Shown piece by piece: positions 34,338 to 43,255 of a stretch of DNA of 64,000 nt. The stretch comes from Marinicella marina (GTDB lineage Bacteria > Pseudomonadota > Gammaproteobacteria > Xanthomonadales > Marinicellaceae). A program made the translations under genes and the position numbers. The notes under the pieces are model-generated. The model saw nothing but the letters and a program-made list of their open reading frames with translations, searched no databases and was not told where the DNA came from. Position 1 is the first letter of the stretch, and each line of letters begins with the position of its first letter. The stretch covers positions 124,001 to 188,000 of the forward strand of contig NZ_JASJNC010000003.1 in NCBI RefSeq assembly GCF_030065545.1, written 5' to 3'.

Positions 34338-35105
34338 TTATAAGTTGTGTTTGAATTTGATGTACGGCACAGTACCGGTCAAATTATCCACACTGGTCGC
34401 TGCATTGTTTTCATTGACACTGCGGCGTGCACCAAATGAGATGGTGCCATCCTTAGTAAAATGCCAATCAACCTGTAAATCCATGGTCGATTGTTCCAGC
34501 CTATCATTCATGGTATTACTCATGAAGTCCGACTGGAAAGTGGCGCCAAAACGTTTATTTCTGACTCCCACTCCAAGTCGAGTAGTTTGGAGCTGATCTT
34601 GGTACAAACCCACTAAATCGCCACCAACTCGACCCATTCCCACATCAAAACCCAAGCGCCAGTTTTGACTGATGTTGAGCACAGAGGAAACACCCAGTTG
34701 ATAACCTGCTAAATCTGAATCAGATTGGTTATTGAGGTAGCTGCTGCGGTTGAAACCGTTTAATAATTGGTTATCATCTGACTCTATAACATTCAAACGC
34801 AAAGACAACCAATCAGCAAATTTCATTCCAACCACTAATTCCTGCCCAAAGACACCTGAATCATTGGTCGTTAAATGATAACCTTTGTCGTGTTGCTGCA
34901 AAAAGTCATAACCGTTAGTTGTGTTCGAATTGAGGGAGTTTTGAAAGAAATCATCAGGTTCGCTGAATCGAGGGTTGCTGCTGGTCAGGGATTTACTGGT
35001 GGATAAATCAAATGGTTTAAAGGTCTTTAAATCATCAGCAATCACGACGGAGCAAAAGCTAAATGCTAAAAACCCAACAACCGTTTTAAATGACCTGTGT
35101 GACAC
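34338..35105 (-). CDS. Putative outer-membrane beta-barrel protein, family unknown
   Basis: The protein of about 255 residues starts at GTG 35105, with GGGGTAAG upstream, giving a signal peptide (SHRSFKTVVGFLAFSFCSVV, ending VIADD). A TTG at 35147 is a less likely start. The mature part has many alternating strands (QELVVGMKFADWLSLRLNVI, WRLGFDVGMGRVGG, GTISFGARRS) and ends in YIKFKHNL, which fits a small barrel. I recognise no family. A -10-like TATAAT lies at 35170-35175, and a CRP-type site is centred about 93 bp before the start implied by it. Confidence 0.72.
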   Translation of the reverse strand: MSHRSFKTVVGFLAFSFCSVVIADDLKTFKPFDLSTSKSLTSSNPRFSEPDDFFQNSLNSNTTNGYDFLQQHDKGYHLTTNDSGVFGQELVVGMKFADWLSLRLNVIESDDNQLLNGFNRSSYLNNQSDSDLAGYQLGVSSVLNISQNWRLGFDVGMGRVGGDLVGLYQDQLQTTRLGVGVRNKRFGATFQSDFMSNTMNDRLEQSTMDLQVDWHFTKDGTISFGARRSVNENNAATSVDNLTGTVPYIKFKHNL

Positions 35106-35169
35106 CTTCTTACCCCAAAATGCTACTGAAACTATAAGACCGCTCAAAAATGAATTAGTTTCACTTTAA

Positions 35170-35175
35170 ATTATA
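35170..35175 (-). promoter_or_regulatory. Candidate -10 box of the outer-membrane protein gene
   Basis: A perfect TATAAT on the minus strand lies 65 bp before the GTG start. The best -35 at 17 bp is poor (TTCTTT), as expected for an activator-dependent promoter. Confidence 0.4.
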
Positions 35176-35248
35176 ATAACAAACAGATTTAAAAAGAACA
35201 AGCAATATCATAAAGATATAACGAATTCTTAAAAAACAACACAAACTA

Positions 35249-35264
35249 TGTGAATCGGGTCACA
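35249..35264. promoter_or_regulatory. CRP/Vfr/Clp-type binding site
   Basis: TGTGA-ATCGGG-TCACA has both half-sites of the CRP consensus exactly, with the correct 6-bp spacer. It lies 4 bp after the end of the Lon-family gene and upstream of the outer-membrane protein gene. Its centre is close to position -93 relative to the candidate start, a spacing used by class I CRP promoters. Confidence 0.6.
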
Positions 35265-35267
35265 ATT

Positions 35268-37637
35268 CTAACCTTTTGCTTGGGTATTTTGCCAATATAT
35301 TTTGGCCATTTGCATGGCTTTTTCCATGATAGTACCCGCTGCATATTCACCGCCAACCAGCACACCAGCAGGTTGCTCCATCAGTACTTCCATAGCCTCA
35401 CCAATATGGGCCACTGCATGAATTGAGAATAAGCCGTCTTTACAGGCTTGTTGCACATCATGCCGCAACATCAGCTCACCTGCATTTGACTGTGGAATGA
35501 TCACCCCTTGTTTACCTGTCAAACCACGGTGATGACAGGTATCAAAAAAACCTTCAATTTTTTCATTCACCCCGCCAATGGCTTGAACCCGACCATGTTG
35601 GTCAATCGCACCGGTCATGGCAAAGCCTTGATTGATTGGAATCTGAGTCAAAGCAGATATCAAACAACAAAACTCAGCGCCCGATGCTGAATCACCATCA
35701 ATACCACCATAACTTTGTTCAAAAGCGATAGACGCTGAGAAAGTCAGGGGGTGTTCCACCGGTAACATGTAGCGCAATAAACCACCTAAAATGTGAAAGC
35801 CTTTGGTGTGAATTGATCCTGATTTACCGGCCATGCCCTCAATGTCAATAACCCCAGCTCGGCCTGGTCCAATGGTGGTTGTTAAGCGTGAAGGAAAGCC
35901 ATAAACAATTGGCCCAGCATGAATCACTGCTAAACCATTGATTTGTCCAACAGTGTAGCCCTCAGTATCTAAATTGATGGTGCCATCTTGAAGCCGTTCT
36001 TGAAATTTTCTGGAAGAGAGCCCTGCCCGTTTTTTGGTTCTTTTGATGGCATCAGACACATGTGTACCTGTGACCACCCGCTTGTTCTCTTTACTGGCTA
36101 GAAAATGCGCCTCACGAGCCAAGTCAGCCACCCGCGAGAATTTAGCAGTGAGCTTTTCGTCTTGCGAGCAAACTCGAGCACCATGCTCTATTAATCTAGC
36201 GACCGCAGCCGCATTGAATGGCATCAAGCCATCCTCTTCGATGATTTTAGCGATGATACCAGCGTAATTATTAAAACCTTCTTGATCACGATCAATCACT
36301 GAATCAAAGTCCACTAAAACCTTGAATAATTCTGGGAAATCAGGGTCGTTGTTGTCCAACATGTAGTAGAGACTTGAGTCACCAATTAATATCACCCTGA
36401 TATTCACAGGAATGGGTTCAGGTTTCAAAGATGCCTTACCAAATGGCCAGCTCATCTCAGCAGGCACTATTTCTAACAGCTCATTCTTAATGGTTCTGAT
36501 TAGGGTTTTCCAAGCACCAGGTTCGGCCAAAAGTTCACGCGCATCAACCACTAAATAACCACCGTCAGCGCGCAATAAAGAACCGCCAACGATGCTTTGA
36601 TGATCAGCCATCTCCGGTCCCTTTTCGCCCCACTTACTTTCAATTGAGCCCAATAAGTTTTGCATCGAAGGGACGCGCTCGATTACCACTGGACAATTGC
36701 TGCTGTCGTCCAATGCCAACAACAAATTGACTGAATAGCGTTCAGCAGGATTGATGTTTTGGGCATTTTTATAAAAGAATTGTTCAATTAAATCGGCCTT
36801 GACTGCCGCCAAATATTCAGCCACTTTGGCATGACTGAATGCAGATTCAAACTTTGCAATTTCGTTATCAATGAGATCTGAAACGTGGTTCTCCAACAGA
36901 TTGGTCACTTCAATATTGGCCGCTTCACGTATTTCATTGACCGAACGCCCCAATTCTTCTAATTTTTTACTGTAGATTTGTTGTGCTTGCATCAGTTCTT
37001 TTTGCAGTTTGTCATCAATGGCTTTGGCTGCTATTTTCTGTTGCCATGCATTGGGATCTAATACTTCACCTTCAACAACTGGCGCAATCAAAGTTTGCTG
37101 GCCTTGTTGGGTGTTGATATTGATCATGGCCAAGGAATGTTGGCTCAACTCTTTTTCAAACGGTTGAGTTAACTGCTCAACTTGGCTGTTAAGTTGTTCT
37201 TCTAACCGTGTTTTTTTTGTTTGCAGCTCATCTGACTCAAGTGACTTTTGGATGTCCTCTGCAATGAACTTGGCCAAGCTTTGCATCATGCGTTCAAACT
37301 TACGACCATCACCAACCGGAAGACTGATTAAATTGGGCCGATCCGGTTGTTTAAAATTGGTAACGTAGCAGTGTTCAAGCTTGTTGACAACCTGTGGGTT
37401 GACCTCTTGCAAGATTTTAGAAACCATGCTCATTCGACCGGTGCCACTGAGCCCCCTGATAAAAGCGTTCTGACCGTAAGCGTGACACTCGATGGCAAAT
37501 TTCAGCGCCTCTAGGGCATCATCTTGACCGATGATGACCTCAACAGGCGCCACTTCTTTGGTGTTTTTAAAGCCAAGATCACTGGCATCACATTGCCACC
37601 TTACTTGTTGCCATTTGAGTTTTGTATGTTCAGTCAT
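35268..37637 (-). CDS. Lon-family protease with AAA-like domain (LonB/YcbZ type)
   Basis: The 789-residue protein has an N-terminal AAA_32-type domain and a C-terminal Lon protease domain. The protease dyad is Ser650 in GIDGDSASGAEF and Lys693 in GGVNEKIEGFFD, 43 residues apart as in Lon. The P-loop-like segment GLSGTGRMS (62-70) has Arg in place of the Walker Lys, which is common in this family. Residues about 180-300 are likely coiled coil (KLQKELMQAQQIYSKKLEEL). It differs from classic Lon by lacking the N-terminal LAN domain. Substrates are unknown. It is divergent from the lysine-pathway fusion gene. Confidence 0.92.
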   Translation of the reverse strand: MTEHTKLKWQQVRWQCDASDLGFKNTKEVAPVEVIIGQDDALEALKFAIECHAYGQNAFIRGLSGTGRMSMVSKILQEVNPQVVNKLEHCYVTNFKQPDRPNLISLPVGDGRKFERMMQSLAKFIAEDIQKSLESDELQTKKTRLEEQLNSQVEQLTQPFEKELSQHSLAMININTQQGQQTLIAPVVEGEVLDPNAWQQKIAAKAIDDKLQKELMQAQQIYSKKLEELGRSVNEIREAANIEVTNLLENHVSDLIDNEIAKFESAFSHAKVAEYLAAVKADLIEQFFYKNAQNINPAERYSVNLLLALDDSSNCPVVIERVPSMQNLLGSIESKWGEKGPEMADHQSIVGGSLLRADGGYLVVDARELLAEPGAWKTLIRTIKNELLEIVPAEMSWPFGKASLKPEPIPVNIRVILIGDSSLYYMLDNNDPDFPELFKVLVDFDSVIDRDQEGFNNYAGIIAKIIEEDGLMPFNAAAVARLIEHGARVCSQDEKLTAKFSRVADLAREAHFLASKENKRVVTGTHVSDAIKRTKKRAGLSSRKFQERLQDGTINLDTEGYTVGQINGLAVIHAGPIVYGFPSRLTTTIGPGRAGVIDIEGMAGKSGSIHTKGFHILGGLLRYMLPVEHPLTFSASIAFEQSYGGIDGDSASGAEFCCLISALTQIPINQGFAMTGAIDQHGRVQAIGGVNEKIEGFFDTCHHRGLTGKQGVIIPQSNAGELMLRHDVQQACKDGLFSIHAVAHIGEAMEVLMEQPAGVLVGGEYAAGTIMEKAMQMAKIYWQNTQAKG

Positions 37638-37752
37638 AATAAAAAACGAGTCATTTGTTTAGAACTATTGGGCATAATAAACGATATTACTTGCATGATT
37701 GATTTTTTTTACCTAAAGTTTGCCTTTTTTAACATCAAATAATGGTGATATT

Positions 37753-40290
37753 TTGAACACGTGGGTGGTATTGAAGTTCGGCGGCTCGTCTGTCTCTAAT
37801 TTGGCCAAATGGAAAGTCATTTTGGCAACAGTCAAACAGCGATTGGCCGCTGGATACAAAGTGGTTTTGGTGCACTCGGCGGCGCAGGGTTTGACTGATT
37901 TACTGACCAAAAAAATCACCAACAATGATGACATCTATACACCCTTTAAAGACAAACTAAACACCCTTTGCAAAGAACTTAAAGTCGAATTACAACTGGT
38001 TTCTGAACAATTAAAGAAACTTAAATCATTGGTGGAAAAACCAACCCTAGACTTGTGGCAACAAGCAGAACTCCTGGCGCTGGGTGAACAGTGCACACAT
38101 GTACTGGGGGTGGCTTATTTAAATACCCAAATAGAAACAGCAAGCCTTGATCCAAAATCATGCTTGATCAGCTCTACTGATGATCAAAGAAGCACTGAAT
38201 CTCAAATTCTGTCGGCCAAATGCCGGGTCGCAAGAAACGACATTCTGAGTGAAAAACTGACTGAAAATTTTTATGTCATGCCAGGTTTTTATGTCAGTAA
38301 CTGCAACCACAAAACCGTTTTATTAGGCCGCGGCGGTTCAGACACCAGTGCGGCTTACATGGCGGTGTTATTGCATGCCAAGCAACTTGAAATTTGGACT
38401 GATGTGCATGGCATATTCAGTGCCAACCCACACAGCATTCCGAGCGCCCGACTGCTGCTTAAACTGGGCTATCAAGAAGCAAGAGAAATCGCTGCCAGTG
38501 GCGGTAAGGTATTACATCCGCGCTGTATTTTACCAGTTGAGCAACACAACATTCCGTTATTGATTAAAAACACCAATGATCCAGAAAAGGTCGGTACTGT
38601 ATTGGCGCATGAATACAGCCCCACCAAACCCAGAGTCTCAGCCATCAATGCCCGCCATCAAGTCACATTGGTCTCTATGGAATCGATCAATATGTGGCAT
38701 CAAGCTGGATTTATGGGTGATATCTTTGCCATTTACAAAGAACTCGGATTGTCTATAGATTTGGTTTCAACGGCTCAGACCAACGTCACCATATCGTTGG
38801 ATAACATGGATAACGTACTGACAACATCCAAACTGAAGGCGCTCAAAGACGCATTGAGTACCCTGTGTGAGGTGACCGTGATTAAAAACTGTTCAGCAGT
38901 GACTTTGGTTGGTTATCGCATCCGTGCTTTGGCTGATAAAATTGCGCCCGTGTTGTCCAGCTATGCCGATCAACGCGTACACATCACAACCCAATCATCC
39001 AATGACTTAAACCAAACATTTGTGGTTGATGAGGACCAAGCCGATAAATTGGTGCGTGCTTTACATGAAGTGTTGATCATTGAAGACAAAGAAATTGATG
39101 ATTTTGGCCCCACTTGGACTGAGCTGGTACAAGAAAAACAAGCCAAGCCAACAGTCACCACCGCTTGGTGGCAAAACCAAGCCAGTGAGTTGTTATCTAT
39201 CGCTCAAGAACACTCACCCTGCTATGCCTATCATTTGCCCACCATCAAAGGACAAATCGAACAAATCAAAAAACTGTCTGCCGTGGATCGATTTTACTAT
39301 GCCAGTAAAGCCAACTCACATCCGGATGTTTTACGTTTCATGTACCAAAATGGAGTTTGCCTAGAAACGGTCTCTCCCATGGAAATTCAGAGGGTACAAT
39401 CAGTGTGTCCCGAAATCAGTCCTCAGCACATTCTATTCACACCCAATTTTGCACCCATTGATGAGTACCGTGATGAAATAGAAAAGGGCATTCACGTCAC
39501 CATTGATAACCCCTCGCTGCTGTTCGACTATCCTGAGATTTTTAAGCACAAAGCAGTGATTTTACGCTTGGATCCGGGTCATGGCAGCGGCCATCATCGT
39601 TATGTACGAACTGCCGGGGTACATTCAAAGTTTGGCATCCCTGCTGATGACGTTGAGCGGGTTGCTGAGTTCTGTGAAAAAAATCAAATCTCAGTCATTG
39701 GCTTACACGCTCACTCTGGCAGTGGCATATTGGACCACAGCAATTGGGCCAGAATTGCTGACTATCTTGGTAGTTGTTTGCCACACTTTCCAGAGGTTGA
39801 AATCATCAACGTGGGCGGTGGCCTGGGCATCAGAGAAAACCCAGGTGATTTGGGTTTGGATTTGTTACAGCTCAATACCGCACTGTTGGCCTTCAAAGCC
39901 GATCACCCAAACATCAAAATATGGATGGAGCCAGGTCGATTCTTGGTGGCACATTGTGGTGTACTTATGGCTAAAGTGACGCAGACCAAGTGGAAAGGTA
40001 AGCAAGGCTATATTGGTATTGAGACTGGCATGAATTCTTTGATAAGACCGGCTCTTTATGGCGCCTGGCACAACATCGTCAATTTATCCAAAATCAATGA
40101 TGCACACGAATACACCGCCAACATTGTTGGCCCGATGTGTGAGACGGGTGATGTACTTGGGATTGATAGAAAAATGCCAAAAACACAAGTTAAGGACGTT
40201 TTATTGATAGCCAATGCTGGCGCTTATGGTGCGGTGATGGCTTCCAACTACAATTTAAGGGCACCAGCCAAGGAAATAATCATCAAATAA
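37753..40290 (+). CDS. lysAC: Bifunctional aspartate kinase/diaminopimelate decarboxylase
   Basis: The fused enzyme of about 845 residues has an aspartate kinase (VVLKFGGSSVSNLAKWK, GRGGSDTSAAYM and an ACT region to about 440). A PLP-dependent diaminopimelate decarboxylase follows from about 480 to the end (FYYASKANSHPDVL with the PLP Lys, HAHSGSGI, INVGGGLG, WMEPGRFLV and GPMCETGD). It catalyses the first and last steps of lysine synthesis, and the kinase also feeds threonine and methionine. The fusion is known from Xanthomonads and relatives. The start is uncertain: TTG 37753 has GGTGAT close upstream; TTG 37720 would add 11 residues. The ACT domains suggest feedback control. Confidence 0.93.
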   Translation: MNTWVVLKFGGSSVSNLAKWKVILATVKQRLAAGYKVVLVHSAAQGLTDLLTKKITNNDDIYTPFKDKLNTLCKELKVELQLVSEQLKKLKSLVEKPTLDLWQQAELLALGEQCTHVLGVAYLNTQIETASLDPKSCLISSTDDQRSTESQILSAKCRVARNDILSEKLTENFYVMPGFYVSNCNHKTVLLGRGGSDTSAAYMAVLLHAKQLEIWTDVHGIFSANPHSIPSARLLLKLGYQEAREIAASGGKVLHPRCILPVEQHNIPLLIKNTNDPEKVGTVLAHEYSPTKPRVSAINARHQVTLVSMESINMWHQAGFMGDIFAIYKELGLSIDLVSTAQTNVTISLDNMDNVLTTSKLKALKDALSTLCEVTVIKNCSAVTLVGYRIRALADKIAPVLSSYADQRVHITTQSSNDLNQTFVVDEDQADKLVRALHEVLIIEDKEIDDFGPTWTELVQEKQAKPTVTTAWWQNQASELLSIAQEHSPCYAYHLPTIKGQIEQIKKLSAVDRFYYASKANSHPDVLRFMYQNGVCLETVSPMEIQRVQSVCPEISPQHILFTPNFAPIDEYRDEIEKGIHVTIDNPSLLFDYPEIFKHKAVILRLDPGHGSGHHRYVRTAGVHSKFGIPADDVERVAEFCEKNQISVIGLHAHSGSGILDHSNWARIADYLGSCLPHFPEVEIINVGGGLGIRENPGDLGLDLLQLNTALLAFKADHPNIKIWMEPGRFLVAHCGVLMAKVTQTKWKGKQGYIGIETGMNSLIRPALYGAWHNIVNLSKINDAHEYTANIVGPMCETGDVLGIDRKMPKTQVKDVLLIANAGAYGAVMASNYNLRAPAKEIIIK

Positions 40291-40411
40291 GCCAACAGAA
40301 CAGGAACTGCGTCACTTTTTATGGCCTAAGACATAAAAACATTATTTTTAACTCAAAACATAAGCAAAAATTTGCTATAAAAGGATTAAGAAGAAAAAAA
40401 ATAAACTACAA

Positions 40412-42331
40412 TTGAAATCAAAACTCACAATCATCACTTATTTCTTGGTCTGCAGCGGCGTGGCACAGAGCCAACTGTTTCGTGAAGTGACCGTCCAATC
40501 CAACCTCAGCTTCAACCACACCAACAACGCAGACCGCCGTGGCGAACCAACCGAAATTGCCGCTGGCGGTGCTGTCGAAGATTACGATTTCGATGGCTAT
40601 CCCGACTTCTATCTCGTTGGGGGCAGTGATCAACACAATGCCCTGTTTCGAAACCAAGGCGATGGCAGATTTGTTGATGTGGCAGCCATTACCAATGTTG
40701 ACCTGTTTGATGTCCTGAGTTCAGGACCTGTTTTTGCTGATGTTGACGGTGACTACGATTTAGATCTATTGGTATTCTCAATCAACAAAGCAGGGCAGCT
40801 AACGCCTAATACTGGTGACAGCATTGAAAACCGAGTGAGGCTATTCATTAATCTGGGTAATGGCAGCTTCATGGAGTCAATGACTTCTGGTTTCAATTCC
40901 GGTATGCCCAGTTTCAGCGGAACATTGGGTGATTTAGATAAAGACGGTGATTTGGACTTATTCATGACCCATTGGCATGCCGATGAAACCACCAGCAAAC
41001 AATTGATATGGGAAAATGATGGCAACGGCCAATTCAGCGACGTCACTATCGACTATCTTGGCTTGAGCCAAAATGCCAATTTTGATCGCTGGACCTTCAC
41101 CCCAAATCTAACTGACATCAACAATGATGGCTGGCTGGATGTGCTTTTAACCTCGGACTTTGGTACTAGCAGAATTTTTTACAGCACTGGCTTAACAAAT
41201 GGCGACCCCCGCTATATCATCTCACAACCGCCCTTTATCACCGATGAGAATGGCATGGGCGCTGCCTTGGCAGATTATGACAATGATGGCGATTTAGACT
41301 GGTTTGTCACCAGCATTTGGGATCCCAATGGCGATGCTGAGGCCAATTGGGGCATCTCTGGCAACCGCCTATACCGCAACACCGGAACAGGCAGCACAAT
41401 TGATGGCTTTGAAGATGCCACTGATGAAGCTGGTTTACGCTTTGGGTATTGGGGATGGGGCGCTTGCTTTGCAGATTTCAATAATGACGGACACCTTGAC
41501 CTTTATCACGAAAACGGTTTTCCCAACGAAAACTTTGCCTTGGAGTTCCTGGAAGATCCGGCACAATTGTATTTATCAACTGGCAATGGTGCTTTCATTG
41601 AAGCGGCTGCTAGCAATGGTTTGAATCACACGGGACAAGGCCGCGGTGTCAGCTGTGTTGATTACGACCTTGATGGAGATTTAGATATTCTCATGATGCC
41701 CAATGATGCCGCATACCGCCTTTATGAAAACATCAACAACAATGGCAACCACTACCTTGGGGTTAAACTTTTTGACAATACTTCAAATACCCACGCCTAC
41801 CACGCAAAGATCAGCCTTGAAACCGCTTCCTTGACACAAACCAGAGAAGTTTCTGGCGGTAACAACTATGTTTCCAACAACCCGATAACCCAGCATTTTG
41901 GTTTGGGAGAGGACACCACGGTCAATCAACTCAACATCACCTGGCCAGATGGAACTGCCAAACAAATCACCAATAACATCAACACCAACCAAGTAATCAG
42001 TGTCGGAAGGTATTGTCACACCCGCTTCATGACCCAGGCCTATGTCACAGCAACACCACAAACTGTCGCCCTAACCGTTCACGCCCACAACCTAGATGGT
42101 AGCCCTTTGAATGACAAAGAAATCAGCATGAGTATTTCTCAGGGGCCCAATACAGGGGTCAGCAACAGTGATTTCACCGATTCAAATGGCATGGCTGTTT
42201 TTTCAGTCGACCATACCAGCTTCGGCACCGATAGAATCACATTTGAACTGACACAAGACAATGAAACTCAAATCTGTAAAGCACTGATTAAATGGCAAAA
42301 CGATATACTTTTTGCTGATGGATTTGATTGA
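40412..42331 (+). CDS. Secreted FG-GAP/VCBS-repeat protein with ASPIC/UnbV domain (CRTAC1-like)
   Basis: The 639-residue protein starts at TTG with a signal peptide (LTIITYFLVCSGVAQSQ). FG-GAP/VCBS repeats with calcium-type loops follow (DYDFDGYPDFYLVGG, DLDKDGDLDLFMTHW, DYDNDGDLDWFVTS). The ASPIC/UnbV domain sits near 490-550 (FGLGEDTTVNQLNITWPDGT). A last Ig-like segment (about 555-625) ends in NDILFADGFD. Similar short DGF-acidic endings occur in secreted proteins of this bacterial group, as far as I recall. The fold is a calcium-stabilised beta-propeller of unknown role. No good Shine-Dalgarno is seen. Confidence 0.87.
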   Translation: MKSKLTIITYFLVCSGVAQSQLFREVTVQSNLSFNHTNNADRRGEPTEIAAGGAVEDYDFDGYPDFYLVGGSDQHNALFRNQGDGRFVDVAAITNVDLFDVLSSGPVFADVDGDYDLDLLVFSINKAGQLTPNTGDSIENRVRLFINLGNGSFMESMTSGFNSGMPSFSGTLGDLDKDGDLDLFMTHWHADETTSKQLIWENDGNGQFSDVTIDYLGLSQNANFDRWTFTPNLTDINNDGWLDVLLTSDFGTSRIFYSTGLTNGDPRYIISQPPFITDENGMGAALADYDNDGDLDWFVTSIWDPNGDAEANWGISGNRLYRNTGTGSTIDGFEDATDEAGLRFGYWGWGACFADFNNDGHLDLYHENGFPNENFALEFLEDPAQLYLSTGNGAFIEAAASNGLNHTGQGRGVSCVDYDLDGDLDILMMPNDAAYRLYENINNNGNHYLGVKLFDNTSNTHAYHAKISLETASLTQTREVSGGNNYVSNNPITQHFGLGEDTTVNQLNITWPDGTAKQITNNINTNQVISVGRYCHTRFMTQAYVTATPQTVALTVHAHNLDGSPLNDKEISMSISQGPNTGVSNSDFTDSNGMAVFSVDHTSFGTDRITFELTQDNETQICKALIKWQNDILFADGFD

Positions 42332-42489
42332 TTCAAGATCCCACCAAATCGAAAAACCAGCAACAGCAGCAATTACATCCACAGGATTTTCACTGATTGG
42401 TGGTTAACATCATCCCTCAGATGCTTGGATGTTGTGGTGTGAATCCGCACCTCAAGTCATGCAGTTAACCCAATTAAAATTTTTATTAT

Positions 42490-43254
42490 ATGAAAAATTT
42501 CGTTTTCAAAATTTGTCTTATTTGCTCAATAAGCTTTTCAACTTACGCGCAGCCTGTACCTGATTCAGCTGCCGATGAACATGAGTTACAAATTGGTATC
42601 GCTGGGGTAGGGAGTGAATCTGTCTATGTTGGCGGTGATAGTCAAACCCGTTTTTTTCCAGCCATAGATTATCAGTACAAGCGTTTTTACTTTCAAGCCG
42701 GAGACATCGGCTTTAATCTGATAGATAACAAAGCTTGGGAAGTTAATTTTGGCATGGGTTTCAATTTGGCTGGCGACATTGATCGCGGTGACAGCAGGTT
42801 ATTGCAAGACCTACCAAATTTAAGTTTTCCAATCAGTGCTTTCGTCTCAGCTCAATACAAAACCAAGTTCGGTCTATTCACTGTCAAACATGACAATGAA
42901 ATCAACAACAAACACGATGGTCATTCATCCAGCCTCAGCTATGCTGCACCGATCTTTAAAAATAATTGGTTGTTGATGCCATCGCTCAGCTATCAGTATC
43001 ACAGTGCCGAGGTGGTCAATTACTTTTACGGTGTGAATACAGCAGATGCAACCGAACGATTTGACGCTTATCAGACAGGCTCAGTAAATAACATCCAGTT
43101 AAGTTTTTTGGCATTGCGAGAGATTAATGAAAAATGGTCATTTGTAGGCAACGTTCAGAGCGAATTCTATGGTGATGAAATCAGCAACAGCCCAATTGTT
43201 GATGATGACCAAAGATTGTCTTTGTTTGTTGGTCTGCTGTACAAAGTATTCTGA
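42490..43254 (+). CDS. MipA/OmpV-family outer-membrane protein
   Basis: The 254-residue protein has a signal peptide ending near TYAQP. Its barrel-type sequence has the family hallmarks: an early RFFPAIDYQYKRFYFQAGDI, then YFYGVNTADATERFDAYQTG and the closing SPIVDDDQRLSLFVGLLYKV. MipA/OmpV proteins are outer-membrane barrels linked to murein enzyme scaffolding or osmoadaptation; the precise role here is unknown. The 158 bp before it show no gene. Its stop is one base from the end of the convergent glnD gene. Confidence 0.87.
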   Translation: MKNFVFKICLICSISFSTYAQPVPDSAADEHELQIGIAGVGSESVYVGGDSQTRFFPAIDYQYKRFYFQAGDIGFNLIDNKAWEVNFGMGFNLAGDIDRGDSRLLQDLPNLSFPISAFVSAQYKTKFGLFTVKHDNEINNKHDGHSSSLSYAAPIFKNNWLLMPSLSYQYHSAEVVNYFYGVNTADATERFDAYQTGSVNNIQLSFLALREINEKWSFVGNVQSEFYGDEISNSPIVDDDQRLSLFVGLLYKVF

Positions 43255-43255
43255 A

